DNA of 64,000 bases from Nocardia sp. NBC_01503 (GCF_036327755.1 NZ_CP109596.1:5208001-5272000), one strand, 5' to 3'; shown: positions 34,130-42,642, counted from the first letter of the stretch. Made by a program: numbers and translations. The notes: generated by a model from the sequence alone, not told the origin.

Positions 34130-35252
34130 TCTTCCGGAAGAGCGATTCGCCCAGCTGGCAGCGGGTTTCGGCGATGCGGAAACCGTCCGCTGGCTGGTGC
34201 GTGCGCAGGGCTCGGTGCAGCGCGAATTACTTTCGGCGGTAGGTACATTCGGCCCGCGCGACGATGCGCGCTTCACCGCCGCGTGGGGTGTGCTGTTGGG
34301 TTTGGACGCCTCGGCCCCCGAGGCGGTGACGCAGGTACTGGCCCACCCGTACACCCGGGTGTGGGCATCGACGCTGCTCGGGAATATCAGTCGCGGGGAG
34401 TTCATCGCCGCCGACGTGCACCATATGGAGGCGGTCGCGGCGAGTGCGGCGATCCTGGCCGGTATCGATCTGCGACTACCGGTGCCGGTACGTGATGGCA
34501 AGGCGCCGCTACCGTTGTTCGGTGCGCTGCGAGCCGCCGAGACCGTATGGATCGATACCTGCCGGGTCACGCTGGACGAGCCGGTGCGCACGCTCACCCA
34601 TGGCGATCTGACCGTCACCCTGGAGGACACCGATCCGTATCGCGCACTGCCCTATATCGGCAGCGAGATCGAACCGACCGGACGACTGACAGCAGCCGAG
34701 GCGCGGCAGTGGCAGCGGGCGTTCACTGGCGCTCTCGAATTCATCGAAACCCACCTGCCCGCGTATCTGCCCGGCCTGCGAGTGGGTCTGCGAACGATTC
34801 TGCCGCTGCGACCGGACGGCCCCACGGACCGAAGCGCTTCGGCCAGAACGGCATTCGGCGCGGTGGGGATCGCGGCCCGGCAGTTGAATCCGCAATCCCT
34901 GGCCGAGCTGCTGGTACACGAATTCCAGCATGTGAAGCTCGGCGCGATGATGGACGCCTTCGAACTGTACGACCGCGCCGATATCGAACCGCGCTACCAC
35001 CCACCGTGCTTCTCGCATCCGCGCCCGATCGAGGGGTTGCTGCACAGCACCTACGCGCACCTCGCCCTCACCGATTTCTGGCAGGCCCAGCGCACCATCG
35101 CGACGGGATCCGCCGCCGCTGCCGCCGCCGACCGGCACGCCGAAGTCCGAGCGCTCACCGCCGAAGGCATCGCCCTCCTGGAATCAGCCGGATCCCTCAC
35201 CGTCCTCGGCACGACCGTTCTCGACGCAATGCGGCACAGAGCCACCGACTAG
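34113..35252 (+). CDS. Stand-alone HExxH putative peptide hydroxylase, paralogue of the FxsB C-terminal half
   Basis: 379 aa. It aligns along its length with residues ~400-809 of the preceding protein (both begin RFAQLAAGFGDAE or FDQLAAGFGDAE and share LDASAPEAV, AHPYTRVWA and VHEFQH or IHEFQH). HEFQH is at residues 269-273. The start lies inside the end of fxsB with GGTGGG upstream, so translation is coupled. The family is described as 2-oxoglutarate-dependent HExxH-type peptide beta-hydroxylases. Two intact copies for one precursor point to duplication followed by division of labour, or to heteromer formation. Confidence 0.85.
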   Translation: MTSTLSLPEERFAQLAAGFGDAETVRWLVRAQGSVQRELLSAVGTFGPRDDARFTAAWGVLLGLDASAPEAVTQVLAHPYTRVWASTLLGNISRGEFIAADVHHMEAVAASAAILAGIDLRLPVPVRDGKAPLPLFGALRAAETVWIDTCRVTLDEPVRTLTHGDLTVTLEDTDPYRALPYIGSEIEPTGRLTAAEARQWQRAFTGALEFIETHLPAYLPGLRVGLRTILPLRPDGPTDRSASARTAFGAVGIAARQLNPQSLAELLVHEFQHVKLGAMMDAFELYDRADIEPRYHPPCFSHPRPIEGLLHSTYAHLALTDFWQAQRTIATGSAAAAAADRHAEVRALTAEGIALLESAGSLTVLGTTVLDAMRHRATD

Positions 35253-35378
35253 CGCTCCTCGGTCCGTGCGGTGCCGTCGACCGCGGTAAGGACTCGCCGG
35301 GTACCGATGGGCTCGGAATGCCGACGGCCACGGCGAGCCGTCGGTCATGGTTCGGGGGGCTACGGAGGTGAGCAGACC

Positions 35379-36349
35379 GTGTCGATCGTGCCGGGTGCGG
35401 CTGAGGCGGCGGCCGTCGCACGACAGGCCGCTGAGAGCACAACACAGGCGCTGAGCACCGGCGCGTCCAGTATCAGTCGACAGTTGCGTGACATTGCCAC
35501 CGGGACCCGGGAGTCGGCCGGGCTTCTGGTCCGCGCCGACACCGGGATCGCGATACCCGTCGATTCCGCTGGTCGCGCCCTGATACGTGATGATCAGGTT
35601 GTCGGCGGCCGCGCCGAAGCCGCGTACGCCACTTGGTTGAGCGATCTGCGGGCCCGAGGCGTCGACGCCGATCGGGCGATGGTGGATCTGGGGACGGTCT
35701 GGGACTATCTGCGTCACGACCCCAAATGGGCCTTCGATTCCGAGCGGAACTACGCGGGTGTGGTGATGTTCGGTAGCTCGGACAGCGGCGGCGCGGCGGT
35801 CCTGGCCAACCTTGTCCGTGACCGCGGCCTGGAGAGAACGCCCGCCGTGTTCTCCGGCTATGCCGCCCGGGCACCGGTGCGATCACCACCGAAGCCGTTC
35901 GGTTCAGGACGGGCGCGGAGCGAATAGGTCTGGGATCCCATCGCGTCATAGAGGATCATCTGGCCCGCAATACCGGCGAGAACGCCGCCAATTCCTTGGC
36001 ATTGCTCCGTGAACAGGGCCGAGGCGTGCGATCGATCGTCGCGGTGTGCACCCCGCAGCATTCTCGGCGCGTATGGGGCACGATCATGAAACAGGGGCCC
36101 GATGTGGAGCACGTGGCGATGGTCACCGCCGATGTCTCCGTGGAGAATTACCTGCGCTATGGAATGCGCGACGATCCCTCGCTGGTGAAGCCGCCAGGCC
36201 GCATCACCGCGGCGATCATGGGCGAGATCAAACGCCTGGACGAGTATCCCGCCGAAGGCCATATCGTCCCGCAGGAGGTACCGGTTGACGTTCGCGCCGC
36301 CTACAACAGGCTGAGCGAAACGTTTCGCCCCACCGAGCGCAGGTTCTGA
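35379..36349 (+). pseudogene. DUF218/YdcF-domain protein with helical N-terminus, frame broken near 35866
   Basis: The GTG at 35379 (GGAGG 10 bases upstream) opens a frame with an amphipathic helical head (ARQAAESTTQALSTG, IATGTRESAGLLVRADTG) and the first half of a DUF218/YdcF domain (YAGVVMFGSSDSGG, PAVFSGYAA). The second half continues in the -1 frame: ITTEAVRFRTGAERIG, NTGENAANSLALLREQG, then RSIVAVCTPQHSRR, to the stop at 36349. One extra C in the CCC at 35866-35868 restores the run YAAPGTGAITTEA. The family is of ElyC/SanA/YdcF type, SAM- or envelope-linked, biochemically ill-defined. Error versus decay cannot be decided here. Confidence 0.65.
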
Positions 36350-36406
36350 CTCAGTGCCGGAACCCGATCGGGCAGCGAGCCCGGGAGGTGTGGCCGACCG
36401 AATCGC

Positions 36407-37288
36407 TCATCGTTCCACCACCAGAGCGCTGCGGTTGAGCACCACCCAGTACCGGTCGTCATAGCCGAAATAGCCGCCGTTGGTCTCGTACGCGTCGTAG
36501 CCCCGCGACGCCGCGAACCGACCCATATCGGAGTTGACCCACCACTCATCCGACAACTCCTTCAGGCGGGCGGTGACCGCGGGAGTTTGCTCCATGGCTT
36601 CGAGTCGCCTGCGCTCTGCCGCCGCCCTCAACGTCGAGGTGGAGTGCTCGGCATACAGATCGCGGTAGTGGGTTATCCGCGCGTCGGGCCGCAGCGCCAT
36701 CCGGATGACACCGGCGGGATTGCCGTCGGCGTAGTGCTGCGCGACCTCGCGCACGGTTGTCACATAGGTGCCGTTGCCGGTGATGATTCCCTCGGCCGCA
36801 AGCCCGGGGAAATATGGGCCGGTCTTGAATTCCTCGACGAAACGCGGATCGGTCACGCCGCGGAAGAACTCGTGCCCGCCGGCCGCGACGACCGAATCCA
36901 CACCTTGGGCATCGGTCAGTACGGGCACGCGGTCGTAGCCCTGCAGGCGGTAGATCTCCCCCAAGCCCGGATCACTGAGGTCATCCAGCGTGGTGCGTAA
37001 TTTGCTGCGCAGGTGGGAGACATCCATGGTGCCGCTGAGATCGCGACCCCGGGCGTAGGTCGAATCCGATGCCTGCCGGATCGTCGTTGCCCAGTTGGCG
37101 GGCGCTGTGTTCTCGAATTCGGCGAAACCCCTGGGTGCGTCGGCCATTTCGCGGGCGCGCACCCCGGCTCTCATTTCATTGATGAGCGGAGGAAGCCCGG
37201 CGCGGTGTTCGCCGGTCTTGGCGATGGCGGTGGCGAGTTGCCTCCTGATCATGTTCAAGGCGGCACCGAATGAGAGGGTCAAGCACAC
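36407..37288 (-). CDS. ADP-ribosyltransferase-like protein (candidate effector)
   Basis: 293 aa from the GTG at 37288; the ATG at 37252 is a good alternative. After ~115 helical residues the C-terminal part shows FFRGV, GPYFPGLAAEGIITGNGTYVT, then VREVAQHYAD and VIRMALRPDARI, the pattern of MuF/phage-type ADP-ribosyltransferase domains. The end (GRFAASRGYDAYE, RYWVVLNRSALVV) closes the fold. A clear ExE is not obvious, so activity is uncertain. It is convergent with the DUF218 gene and has two 16-bp boxes upstream. Confidence 0.62.
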   Translation of the reverse strand: MCLTLSFGAALNMIRRQLATAIAKTGEHRAGLPPLINEMRAGVRAREMADAPRGFAEFENTAPANWATTIRQASDSTYARGRDLSGTMDVSHLRSKLRTTLDDLSDPGLGEIYRLQGYDRVPVLTDAQGVDSVVAAGGHEFFRGVTDPRFVEEFKTGPYFPGLAAEGIITGNGTYVTTVREVAQHYADGNPAGVIRMALRPDARITHYRDLYAEHSTSTLRAAAERRRLEAMEQTPAVTARLKELSDEWWVNSDMGRFAASRGYDAYETNGGYFGYDDRYWVVLNRSALVVER

Positions 37289-37438
37289 CTGCCGTTTCCA
37301 CCCGAAGGCGATCCGGAACGATCATCGACCGGTCTCACTCGATCAGTAGCGTGCGGTGAATCCTCGCGACGTCAGCCGTATGCCCTACTGCGTCAGCCGA
37401 TGCTAAGGACAATTCCGGGCACATTCGCCATACACCGA

Positions 37439-37454
37439 TTCCCAGCCGTGGGAA
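37439..37454. promoter_or_regulatory. 16-bp TTCCCA-N4-TGGGAA box, perfect half-sites
   Basis: TTCCCAGCCGTGGGAA, both hexamer half-sites perfect, the best copy of the set. Upstream of the leftward ADP-ribosyltransferase-like gene. Confidence 0.6.
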
Positions 37455-37493
37455 GGCGTGAGCGGCGTCCCGGGAACGGGTGGCAGCCGGGGG

Positions 37494-37509
37494 TGCCCAC
37501 GGTTGGGAA
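37494..37509. promoter_or_regulatory. 16-bp TTCCCA-N4-TGGGAA box
   Basis: TGCCCACGGTTGGGAA, 55 bases right of the copy at 37439. Confidence 0.5.
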
Positions 37510-37704
37510 GGTGCTGATTACCCGGATGCGGTCGACTGATCGGGAGCACGTGATGTCGGCAGGAAGACCAGATCTGGTGTCGGTGGATCCCCGTATCAAA
37601 TGGACTGCCGTTGGTCGGCGTTCAGCGGGAAGGGCTTGCCGCACAGGACTATCCGTGATAGTTCGAAGTGATCCTCAGCGAGAACGGATCCACTTCCCGG
37701 TGAA

Positions 37705-37931
37705 CACAACGGCGGCAGCTACATCAACTACCCGGATCCGGATCTGGCTACCCGGTCCGGAACACCTCGGCGACGCCCTGGCGCAGCCTCTACTACGGGG
37801 ACAACTATGCCGAACTGCAACGGGGCAAGACCCACTGGGACTCGAAAAACCGCTTCCGTCATCGTCTTTCGATCGAACCCGATGATATGCCGCCGTTCCC
37901 AGGGCTGAAGGTCGCCGGTCCCCGGGGCTAG
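37705..37931 (+). pseudogene. C-terminal remnant of a berberine-bridge-type FAD oxidoreductase
   Basis: Frame 1 from 37705 reads HNGGSYINYPDPDLA; about 60 bases on, another frame reads TPWRSLYYGDNYAELQRGK, then HWDSKNRFRHRLSI, to the TAG at 37929-37931. Together these match the conserved C-terminus of BBE-domain FAD-linked oxidases (Y-x-N-Y-x-D-x-D-L, then YYG-x-N, then KxxxDxxNxFRxxxSI). The FAD-binding body is missing and a frameshift splits the fragment. It is a dead gene at the island boundary. Confidence 0.75.
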
Positions 37932-37968
37932 GGTTCCTTCCGCAATGTGTTCGGACACAGGAGTCGTC

Positions 37969-39450
37969 ATGGCGGAAGTGACCGGCGCGGCCGGTGCGGT
38001 ACGGACCTTGATACCGGCGCGGATCGACCGATTGCCCTGGTCGAGATTTCACACTCGGATGGTGATCGCGCTCGGGGTGGCGTGGATTCTGGACGGGCTG
38101 GAGATCACCGTGGCCAGCGCGGTCGCGGATACGCTCACCGAACCTGAAGCCTTACATCTGTCTTCGGCGGCCGTCGGTTTCCTGGCGACCATCTATCTCG
38201 CCGGGGAGGTCGCCGGTGCGCTGATCTTCGGAAGCCTGTCCGATCGGCTCGGCCGTCGCAGACTCTTCATCATTACGCTCGGTATCTACCTGATCGGTAG
38301 TGGATTCACCGCTTTGACCCTCGGCAGCGGGCCGGGATGGCTGGCGTTCCTATACCTGACCCGGTTCATCGCGGGTATGGGTATCGGCGGCGAGTACGCC
38401 GCGATCAATTCCGCCATCGATGAGCTGATTCCGGCGCGATATCGCGGCCGCGTGGATATCGCTGTCAACGGAACCTATTGGGCCGGTGCGATTCTCGGCA
38501 CACTGGGTGCCTACATCCTGCTCAATCAGGTGAGCCTGGACCTCGGATGGCGGCTCGGTTTCCTCATCGGCCCGGTGCTGGGTCTGGTGATCGTGCTGGT
38601 GCGGCGCAACCTTCCGGAGAGCCCGCGCTGGCAGATCATGCATGGCCGATCCGAAGACGCCGAGGTATCGATCAGCGCCATCGAACGCGAAGTGACGGCG
38701 AGTGGAGTGCGGCTACCGCCCGTGGACGAATCGCGGGCCATGGATATCACGCCCACCGATCAGATCGGCTATCGGGCGCTGACCCGAATCCTGTTCCGCG
38801 AGTATCCTTCCCGTGCCATCCTCGGTGCGAGCCTGATGATCAGCCAGTCCTTCCTCTACAACGCGATCTTCTTCACCTACACGCTGGTCCTGGGCAAGTT
38901 CTACGATGTCCCCGCCACTGCCACACCCCTCTACCTCATCGCCTTCGCCATCGGAAACCTGCTGGGCCCCTTGCTGATCGGACGCTTCTTCGACACCGTC
39001 GGCCGCCGTGTCATGATCGCGGGCACCTATATCCTGTCCGGCGTCCTGCTAGCGTTCTCGGCGTGCCTGTTCTACAGCGGCGCACTCAACGCCATCACCC
39101 AAACCATCTGCTGGTGCGTCATCTTCTTCTTCGCCTCGGCCGGTGCCAGCGCCGCCTACCTCACCGTCAGTGAGATCTTCCCGCTCGAGGTGCGGGCCAA
39201 GGCGATCGCCGTATTCTTCGCCATCGCACAGTGTTTCGGCGCGCTCGGCCCGGTCGTCTACGGCGCGCTGATCGGCGACGGCACCTATCCGATCGGGCTG
39301 TTCCTGGGCTACCTGGTGGGTGCGACCGTGATGATCGCGGGTGGCCTGATCGCCTACCGCCTGGCCGTCGACGCCGAGGGCCGCTCACTCGAGGACATCG
39401 CCCCGCCGCTGTCGGCGACGGTGCGGACACCTGCTCACGACCACCGCTGA
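37969..39450 (+). CDS. MFS transporter (metabolite:H+ symporter type)
   Basis: 493 aa from the ATG at 37969 (AGGAG 7 bases upstream). Twelve membrane segments are expected. MFS signatures are clear: GSLSDRLGRRRLF between TM2 and TM3, the matching GRFFDTVGRRVMI loop in the second half, and ESPRW after TM6, typical of the sugar/metabolite symporter subfamily. The substrate cannot be read from the sequence. Confidence 0.88.
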   Translation: MAEVTGAAGAVRTLIPARIDRLPWSRFHTRMVIALGVAWILDGLEITVASAVADTLTEPEALHLSSAAVGFLATIYLAGEVAGALIFGSLSDRLGRRRLFIITLGIYLIGSGFTALTLGSGPGWLAFLYLTRFIAGMGIGGEYAAINSAIDELIPARYRGRVDIAVNGTYWAGAILGTLGAYILLNQVSLDLGWRLGFLIGPVLGLVIVLVRRNLPESPRWQIMHGRSEDAEVSISAIEREVTASGVRLPPVDESRAMDITPTDQIGYRALTRILFREYPSRAILGASLMISQSFLYNAIFFTYTLVLGKFYDVPATATPLYLIAFAIGNLLGPLLIGRFFDTVGRRVMIAGTYILSGVLLAFSACLFYSGALNAITQTICWCVIFFFASAGASAAYLTVSEIFPLEVRAKAIAVFFAIAQCFGALGPVVYGALIGDGTYPIGLFLGYLVGATVMIAGGLIAYRLAVDAEGRSLEDIAPPLSATVRTPAHDHR

Positions 39451-39524
39451 TGAGAAAATCGCTGGCCCGCGCGGTGCACTCGGTCCGAATCTCCGAGTTC
39501 TCGTAAAACCGATGAAAGGGATCG

Positions 39525-39653
39525 ATGGAAGCGGCTGTCACGGTGACCCCGGACCAGTTGCCGGAGTTGCCGCTGCATGTCGCGGTGGTGCGGCCGGTGT
39601 TCCTATGGGGTGCGCCCGGAATCGGGAAGAGCGGAGACCGCCGAGAACTGTGA
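39525..39653 (+). pseudogene. 5' remnant of a MoxR-like AAA ATPase gene
   Basis: A 42-codon frame with AAAGGG upstream. It encodes VTPDQLPELPLHVAVVRPVF and FLWGAPGIGKS, the N-terminus and Walker A motif of a cytosolic AAA ATPase, then breaks off six codons later. The remaining ~300 residues of a normal gene are absent. It lies antisense to the 3' end of the VanZ-like gene. Confidence 0.72.
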
Positions 39654-40392
39654 TCACAGTCGGCATTTCGCGATCGGGATCAGCGAGGCCGCGCGGCAGT
39701 CGCTCGAGGTCGCCGGGCGGGATGTGACGCGCGGGAAGCGGGAGATATCGCGGCCGTGGGATCGCGCGCTGAATTTGATCAGAGTTCGCCACGAACACGC
39801 CTTCCTCATCCCGGCCGGTGCGTCGCTCCCGTTCCGTCCGCGCGGTCCCATCTTCCGAATGCGGTGAATCCGAGGGCGCGGTCCAGTGCGCGAACGGACC
39901 GCGGGCCAGCCACGCGCCGATTGCCGCGCCCGCGGCGTTCATGAGGACGTCGTCGATCGAGGAGACACGGCCGAGATCGAGTACGTACTGCGCGGTTTCG
40001 AGCAGGGCGGACAAGGCCGCGCCGAACAGGAACATGCGCCGGACGCCCCCGAATCGAGGCAGTCGCAGCGGGAGCAGGAACCCCAGGGGCAGGAACACGA
40101 TCAGGTTCGCGCCGACCTGGACGAAGGCTTGGAAGGGGTCGTCGGTCAGGGTTTCGAACAGGTCGGTCAGCGGGACAAGGCTTATCTCACGTGGTCTGCC
40201 CGTCGGGGTGAGGATCATCCAGAGCCAGGGGAGCGTGCCGCCCAGAATTCCGGCCTCCGCCACCGTGTTTCGCACGGCGTGCGGCTGCCCCCGGCGCAGT
40301 CGGACCACCAGCCACACTCCACCGATCAGCACCGGAATCCCGAGTGCCCACACCGTGAGGACATCGCCCCACATCATCCAGACCTGCCGCAT
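39538..40392 (-). CDS. VanZ-like membrane protein with aberrant C-terminal extension
   Basis: 284 aa. Residues 1-170 form a VanZ-type membrane domain (LTPTGRPREISLVPL, then VGANLIVFLPLGFLLPL and LLETAQYVLDLGRVSSIDDVLMN with the family's conserved Glu and Asp-Asp). VanZ-family proteins are linked to glycopeptide tolerance. The last ~110 residues are polar and low in family resemblance, and they run antisense across the AAA remnant at 39525. They look like read-through acquired when the AAA gene was truncated. Confidence 0.78.
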   Translation of the reverse strand: MRQVWMMWGDVLTVWALGIPVLIGGVWLVVRLRRGQPHAVRNTVAEAGILGGTLPWLWMILTPTGRPREISLVPLTDLFETLTDDPFQAFVQVGANLIVFLPLGFLLPLRLPRFGGVRRMFLFGAALSALLETAQYVLDLGRVSSIDDVLMNAAGAAIGAWLARGPFAHWTAPSDSPHSEDGTARTERERRTGRDEEGVFVANSDQIQRAIPRPRYLPLPARHIPPGDLERLPRGLADPDREMPTVITVLGGLRSSRFRAHPIGTPAAPPRHAAATPATGPGSP

Positions 40393-40563
40393 GCACCCAC
40401 GTTAACCGCGAATTCCGGAGTGACCGTGGGTGATTTGTGTGCTTTTAGCGGAGTGCGAGGCGGTATCCGGCCGAGGAAGGGCAGGGCTAGGGCGGTGCCC
40501 GATGTCGTAGGTGGATGCCACCATGGAGGGAGATCGGGACTCCGCGCTGAGAGGTGGTGGGGT

Positions 40564-41277
40564 GTGACGGGATTCGTGCAGGAGTATGGGGCGCTGCGGT
40601 GGGTGATCGCAGCGGCGTTCGGTGTCGCGGTGGTGATTGTGCTGGGGCGGTTGGCCGCGGTGCGCCCGGCCGCCGAGATCGCCGAGTTCAGCGAGGGTAT
40701 CGGTGGCGACGCGATGGTGCGGGGAAGCACCGCGTCGCCTCGGGCAGCCCTCGCGTCCGGTTGGGGAGGTCTCACCCCGGGACGCGGAAATATGTTCGTG
40801 GGGAATGGGATTCGCGGGCTCGATCAGGAGTCGGATGCGGCGCATCTGCTGATGTGCATGGTCATGCTGGCCATGCTGGTGTTTCCGGCCACCGCCGATC
40901 CCCGGGCATTGCGGGGTGTGCTGACGGCCATGCTGGTGGTGTACGCGGCCCTGCTCATGGCGCGAATTATGCGGTGGCGCAGCGTGAGTGTGACCGCGAT
41001 CGGATATCACCTGCTGGCCGCCGGGGCCATGTTGTACGCGATGAGCGGGCACGCTGAGCACGGGATGCCGATGGATGGTGGCCCGTCCCCCGGCTTGATG
41101 CTCACCCTGGCCGCGTTGTTCACCGCCGACGCGGTGGTCATGGCGGTGCCGTGGTCGCGCCGGGCGCTGCGGCATATGTTCCCGCATCCGGTGGGCACCG
41201 GTCCCACGGCGGTGGTGCCGCATCTGGTGATGGATGTCGGGACGGCGTACATGCTCGTCCTCGCCGCCGCGCACTGA
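40564..41277 (+). CDS. DUF5134 membrane protein
   Basis: 237 aa from the GTG at 40564. After a first hydrophobic segment and a polar stretch, five or six membrane helices follow (LLMCMVMLAMLVFPATA, LTAMLVVYAALLMARIM, YHLLAAGAMLYAM). The His/Met-rich loop GHAEHGMPMDGG and other His residues suggest metal contact. DUF5134 is a family of actinobacterial membrane proteins of unknown role. The open frame extends far upstream, but that part has no family resemblance. Confidence 0.8.
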   Translation: MTGFVQEYGALRWVIAAAFGVAVVIVLGRLAAVRPAAEIAEFSEGIGGDAMVRGSTASPRAALASGWGGLTPGRGNMFVGNGIRGLDQESDAAHLLMCMVMLAMLVFPATADPRALRGVLTAMLVVYAALLMARIMRWRSVSVTAIGYHLLAAGAMLYAMSGHAEHGMPMDGGPSPGLMLTLAALFTADAVVMAVPWSRRALRHMFPHPVGTGPTAVVPHLVMDVGTAYMLVLAAAH

Positions 41278-41418
41278 CCTTTCGAGCGTTCGGTCCGGTG
41301 CCGCGACCTGCGGCTGGACGGGGGTCGTTCGCGCTGTTCACGGTCGTGATGGTGTGATGGTGGGGTGTGCGGCGTGCCCGGGAAGGGGTCGCCGGTGTCG
41401 GTGTGACGGAGGTGCGGG

Positions 41419-42642
41419 ATGGGTTCGCTGTGGCATGGCTTCGCCGATATGGGTGCCGTCGAGAGTGGTGGCGCGTTCGTGGTGGCGCGTGGTGAGGGCG
41501 CCTATATCTGGGATGAGGGTGGCACCCGATACCTGGACGCCACCGCCGGTCTGTGGTTCACCAATGTCGGCCACGGCCGTCGCGAGATCGCCGATGCGGT
41601 CGCCTCGCAGCTGACCGATATCGCGCACTACTCCAACTTCGGTGACCTGGCCTCGCCGGTGCTGCGCGATCTGGCCGAGCGCCTGTCCGGTATCGCCCCG
41701 GTGCCGGGCAGCAAGATCTTCTTCACCTCCGGTGGCTCCGACGGCGTCGATACCGCGGTCAAGCTGGCCCGCCGCTACTGGAATGTGCAGGGCAAGCCCG
41801 GCAAGACCATTGTGGTCGGCCGGCAGAAGGCGTACCACGGCATGCATGTGGCGGGCACCTCGCTCGCGGGCATCCCGGTCAACCACGAGGGCTACGGCGA
41901 GTTCATGCCGGACGCCCGCACCATCGGCTGGGATGACGCCAAGGCGCTGCTCGCGCTCATCGAGGAGGTCGGCGCGGATCGTATCGCCGCCTTCTTCGCC
42001 GAACCGATCATCGGCGCGGGCGGGGTGTACCTGCCGCCCGAGGGCTATCTCACCGAGGTGCGCCAGATCTGCCGCGAGCACGACATCCTCTTCGTCGCCG
42101 ATGAGGTCGTGACCGGTTTCGGTCGTATCGGCGGATCCTGGTTCGCCTCCTCGCGATTCGACCTGCAGCCCGATCTCATGACCACCGCCAAGGGCCTCAC
42201 CTCCGGCTATATCCCGATGGGCGCGGTCTTCATCGCCCCGCATATCGCCGAACCGTTCTTCGCCGGTGGCACCTGGTTCCGGCACGGTTACACCTACGGT
42301 GGCCACGCCGCCGCCGCGGCCGCGGCCATGGCCAACCTGGACATCATGGAGCGCGAGAACCTCCTCGACGCCAGCAAGAACCTGGAAGCGCTGCTGCACA
42401 AGCACTTCGCGCCGCTGGCCGAGCACCCCCGGGTCGCCGAGGTGCGCAGTGGTCTGGGCGCGGTCGCCGCGGTCCAGCTCGCCGATCCCGCCGAGGCCAT
42501 GCCGTTCGTCAAAACCCTGCGCGCGCACGGCATCTCGGGTCGCGCCGCCGGTCAGGGCGCACTGCAGATCTCGCCGTCCTTCGTGATCACCGAGGAGCAG
42601 GTCGCCGATATGGCGGCAGGCTTCGCCGCCGCCCTGGGCTGA
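41419..42642 (+). CDS. Class III PLP-dependent aminotransferase
   Basis: 407 aa, ATG with GGAGG 6 bases upstream. Class III features: FFTSGGSDGVDTAVKLAR, YHGMHV, then LFVADEVVTGFGR with the PLP-ring Asp, and TTAKGLTSGYIPMGAV with the Schiff-base Lys. Relatives act on omega-amino acids such as beta-alanine, GABA or putrescine, or on amines. The exact substrate is not clear. The PhzF-like gene follows convergently with no intergenic base. Confidence 0.9.
   Translation: MGSLWHGFADMGAVESGGAFVVARGEGAYIWDEGGTRYLDATAGLWFTNVGHGRREIADAVASQLTDIAHYSNFGDLASPVLRDLAERLSGIAPVPGSKIFFTSGGSDGVDTAVKLARRYWNVQGKPGKTIVVGRQKAYHGMHVAGTSLAGIPVNHEGYGEFMPDARTIGWDDAKALLALIEEVGADRIAAFFAEPIIGAGGVYLPPEGYLTEVRQICREHDILFVADEVVTGFGRIGGSWFASSRFDLQPDLMTTAKGLTSGYIPMGAVFIAPHIAEPFFAGGTWFRHGYTYGGHAAAAAAAMANLDIMERENLLDASKNLEALLHKHFAPLAEHPRVAEVRSGLGAVAAVQLADPAEAMPFVKTLRAHGISGRAAGQGALQISPSFVITEEQVADMAAGFAAALG

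Larger units (their letters stand above)
37289..37704. other. 416-base non-coding stretch at the right edge of the island
   Basis: No supportable gene. It holds the two 16-bp boxes at 37439 and 37494. From about 37560 the sequence may be the eroded upstream part of the oxidase remnant that becomes recognisable at 37705. Confidence 0.55.

Noticed and set aside
39886..40563. Long upstream extension of the DUF5134 frame
   Set aside because: It runs antisense through the VanZ gene and has no membrane or family features; the GTG at 40564 fits the family N-terminus.
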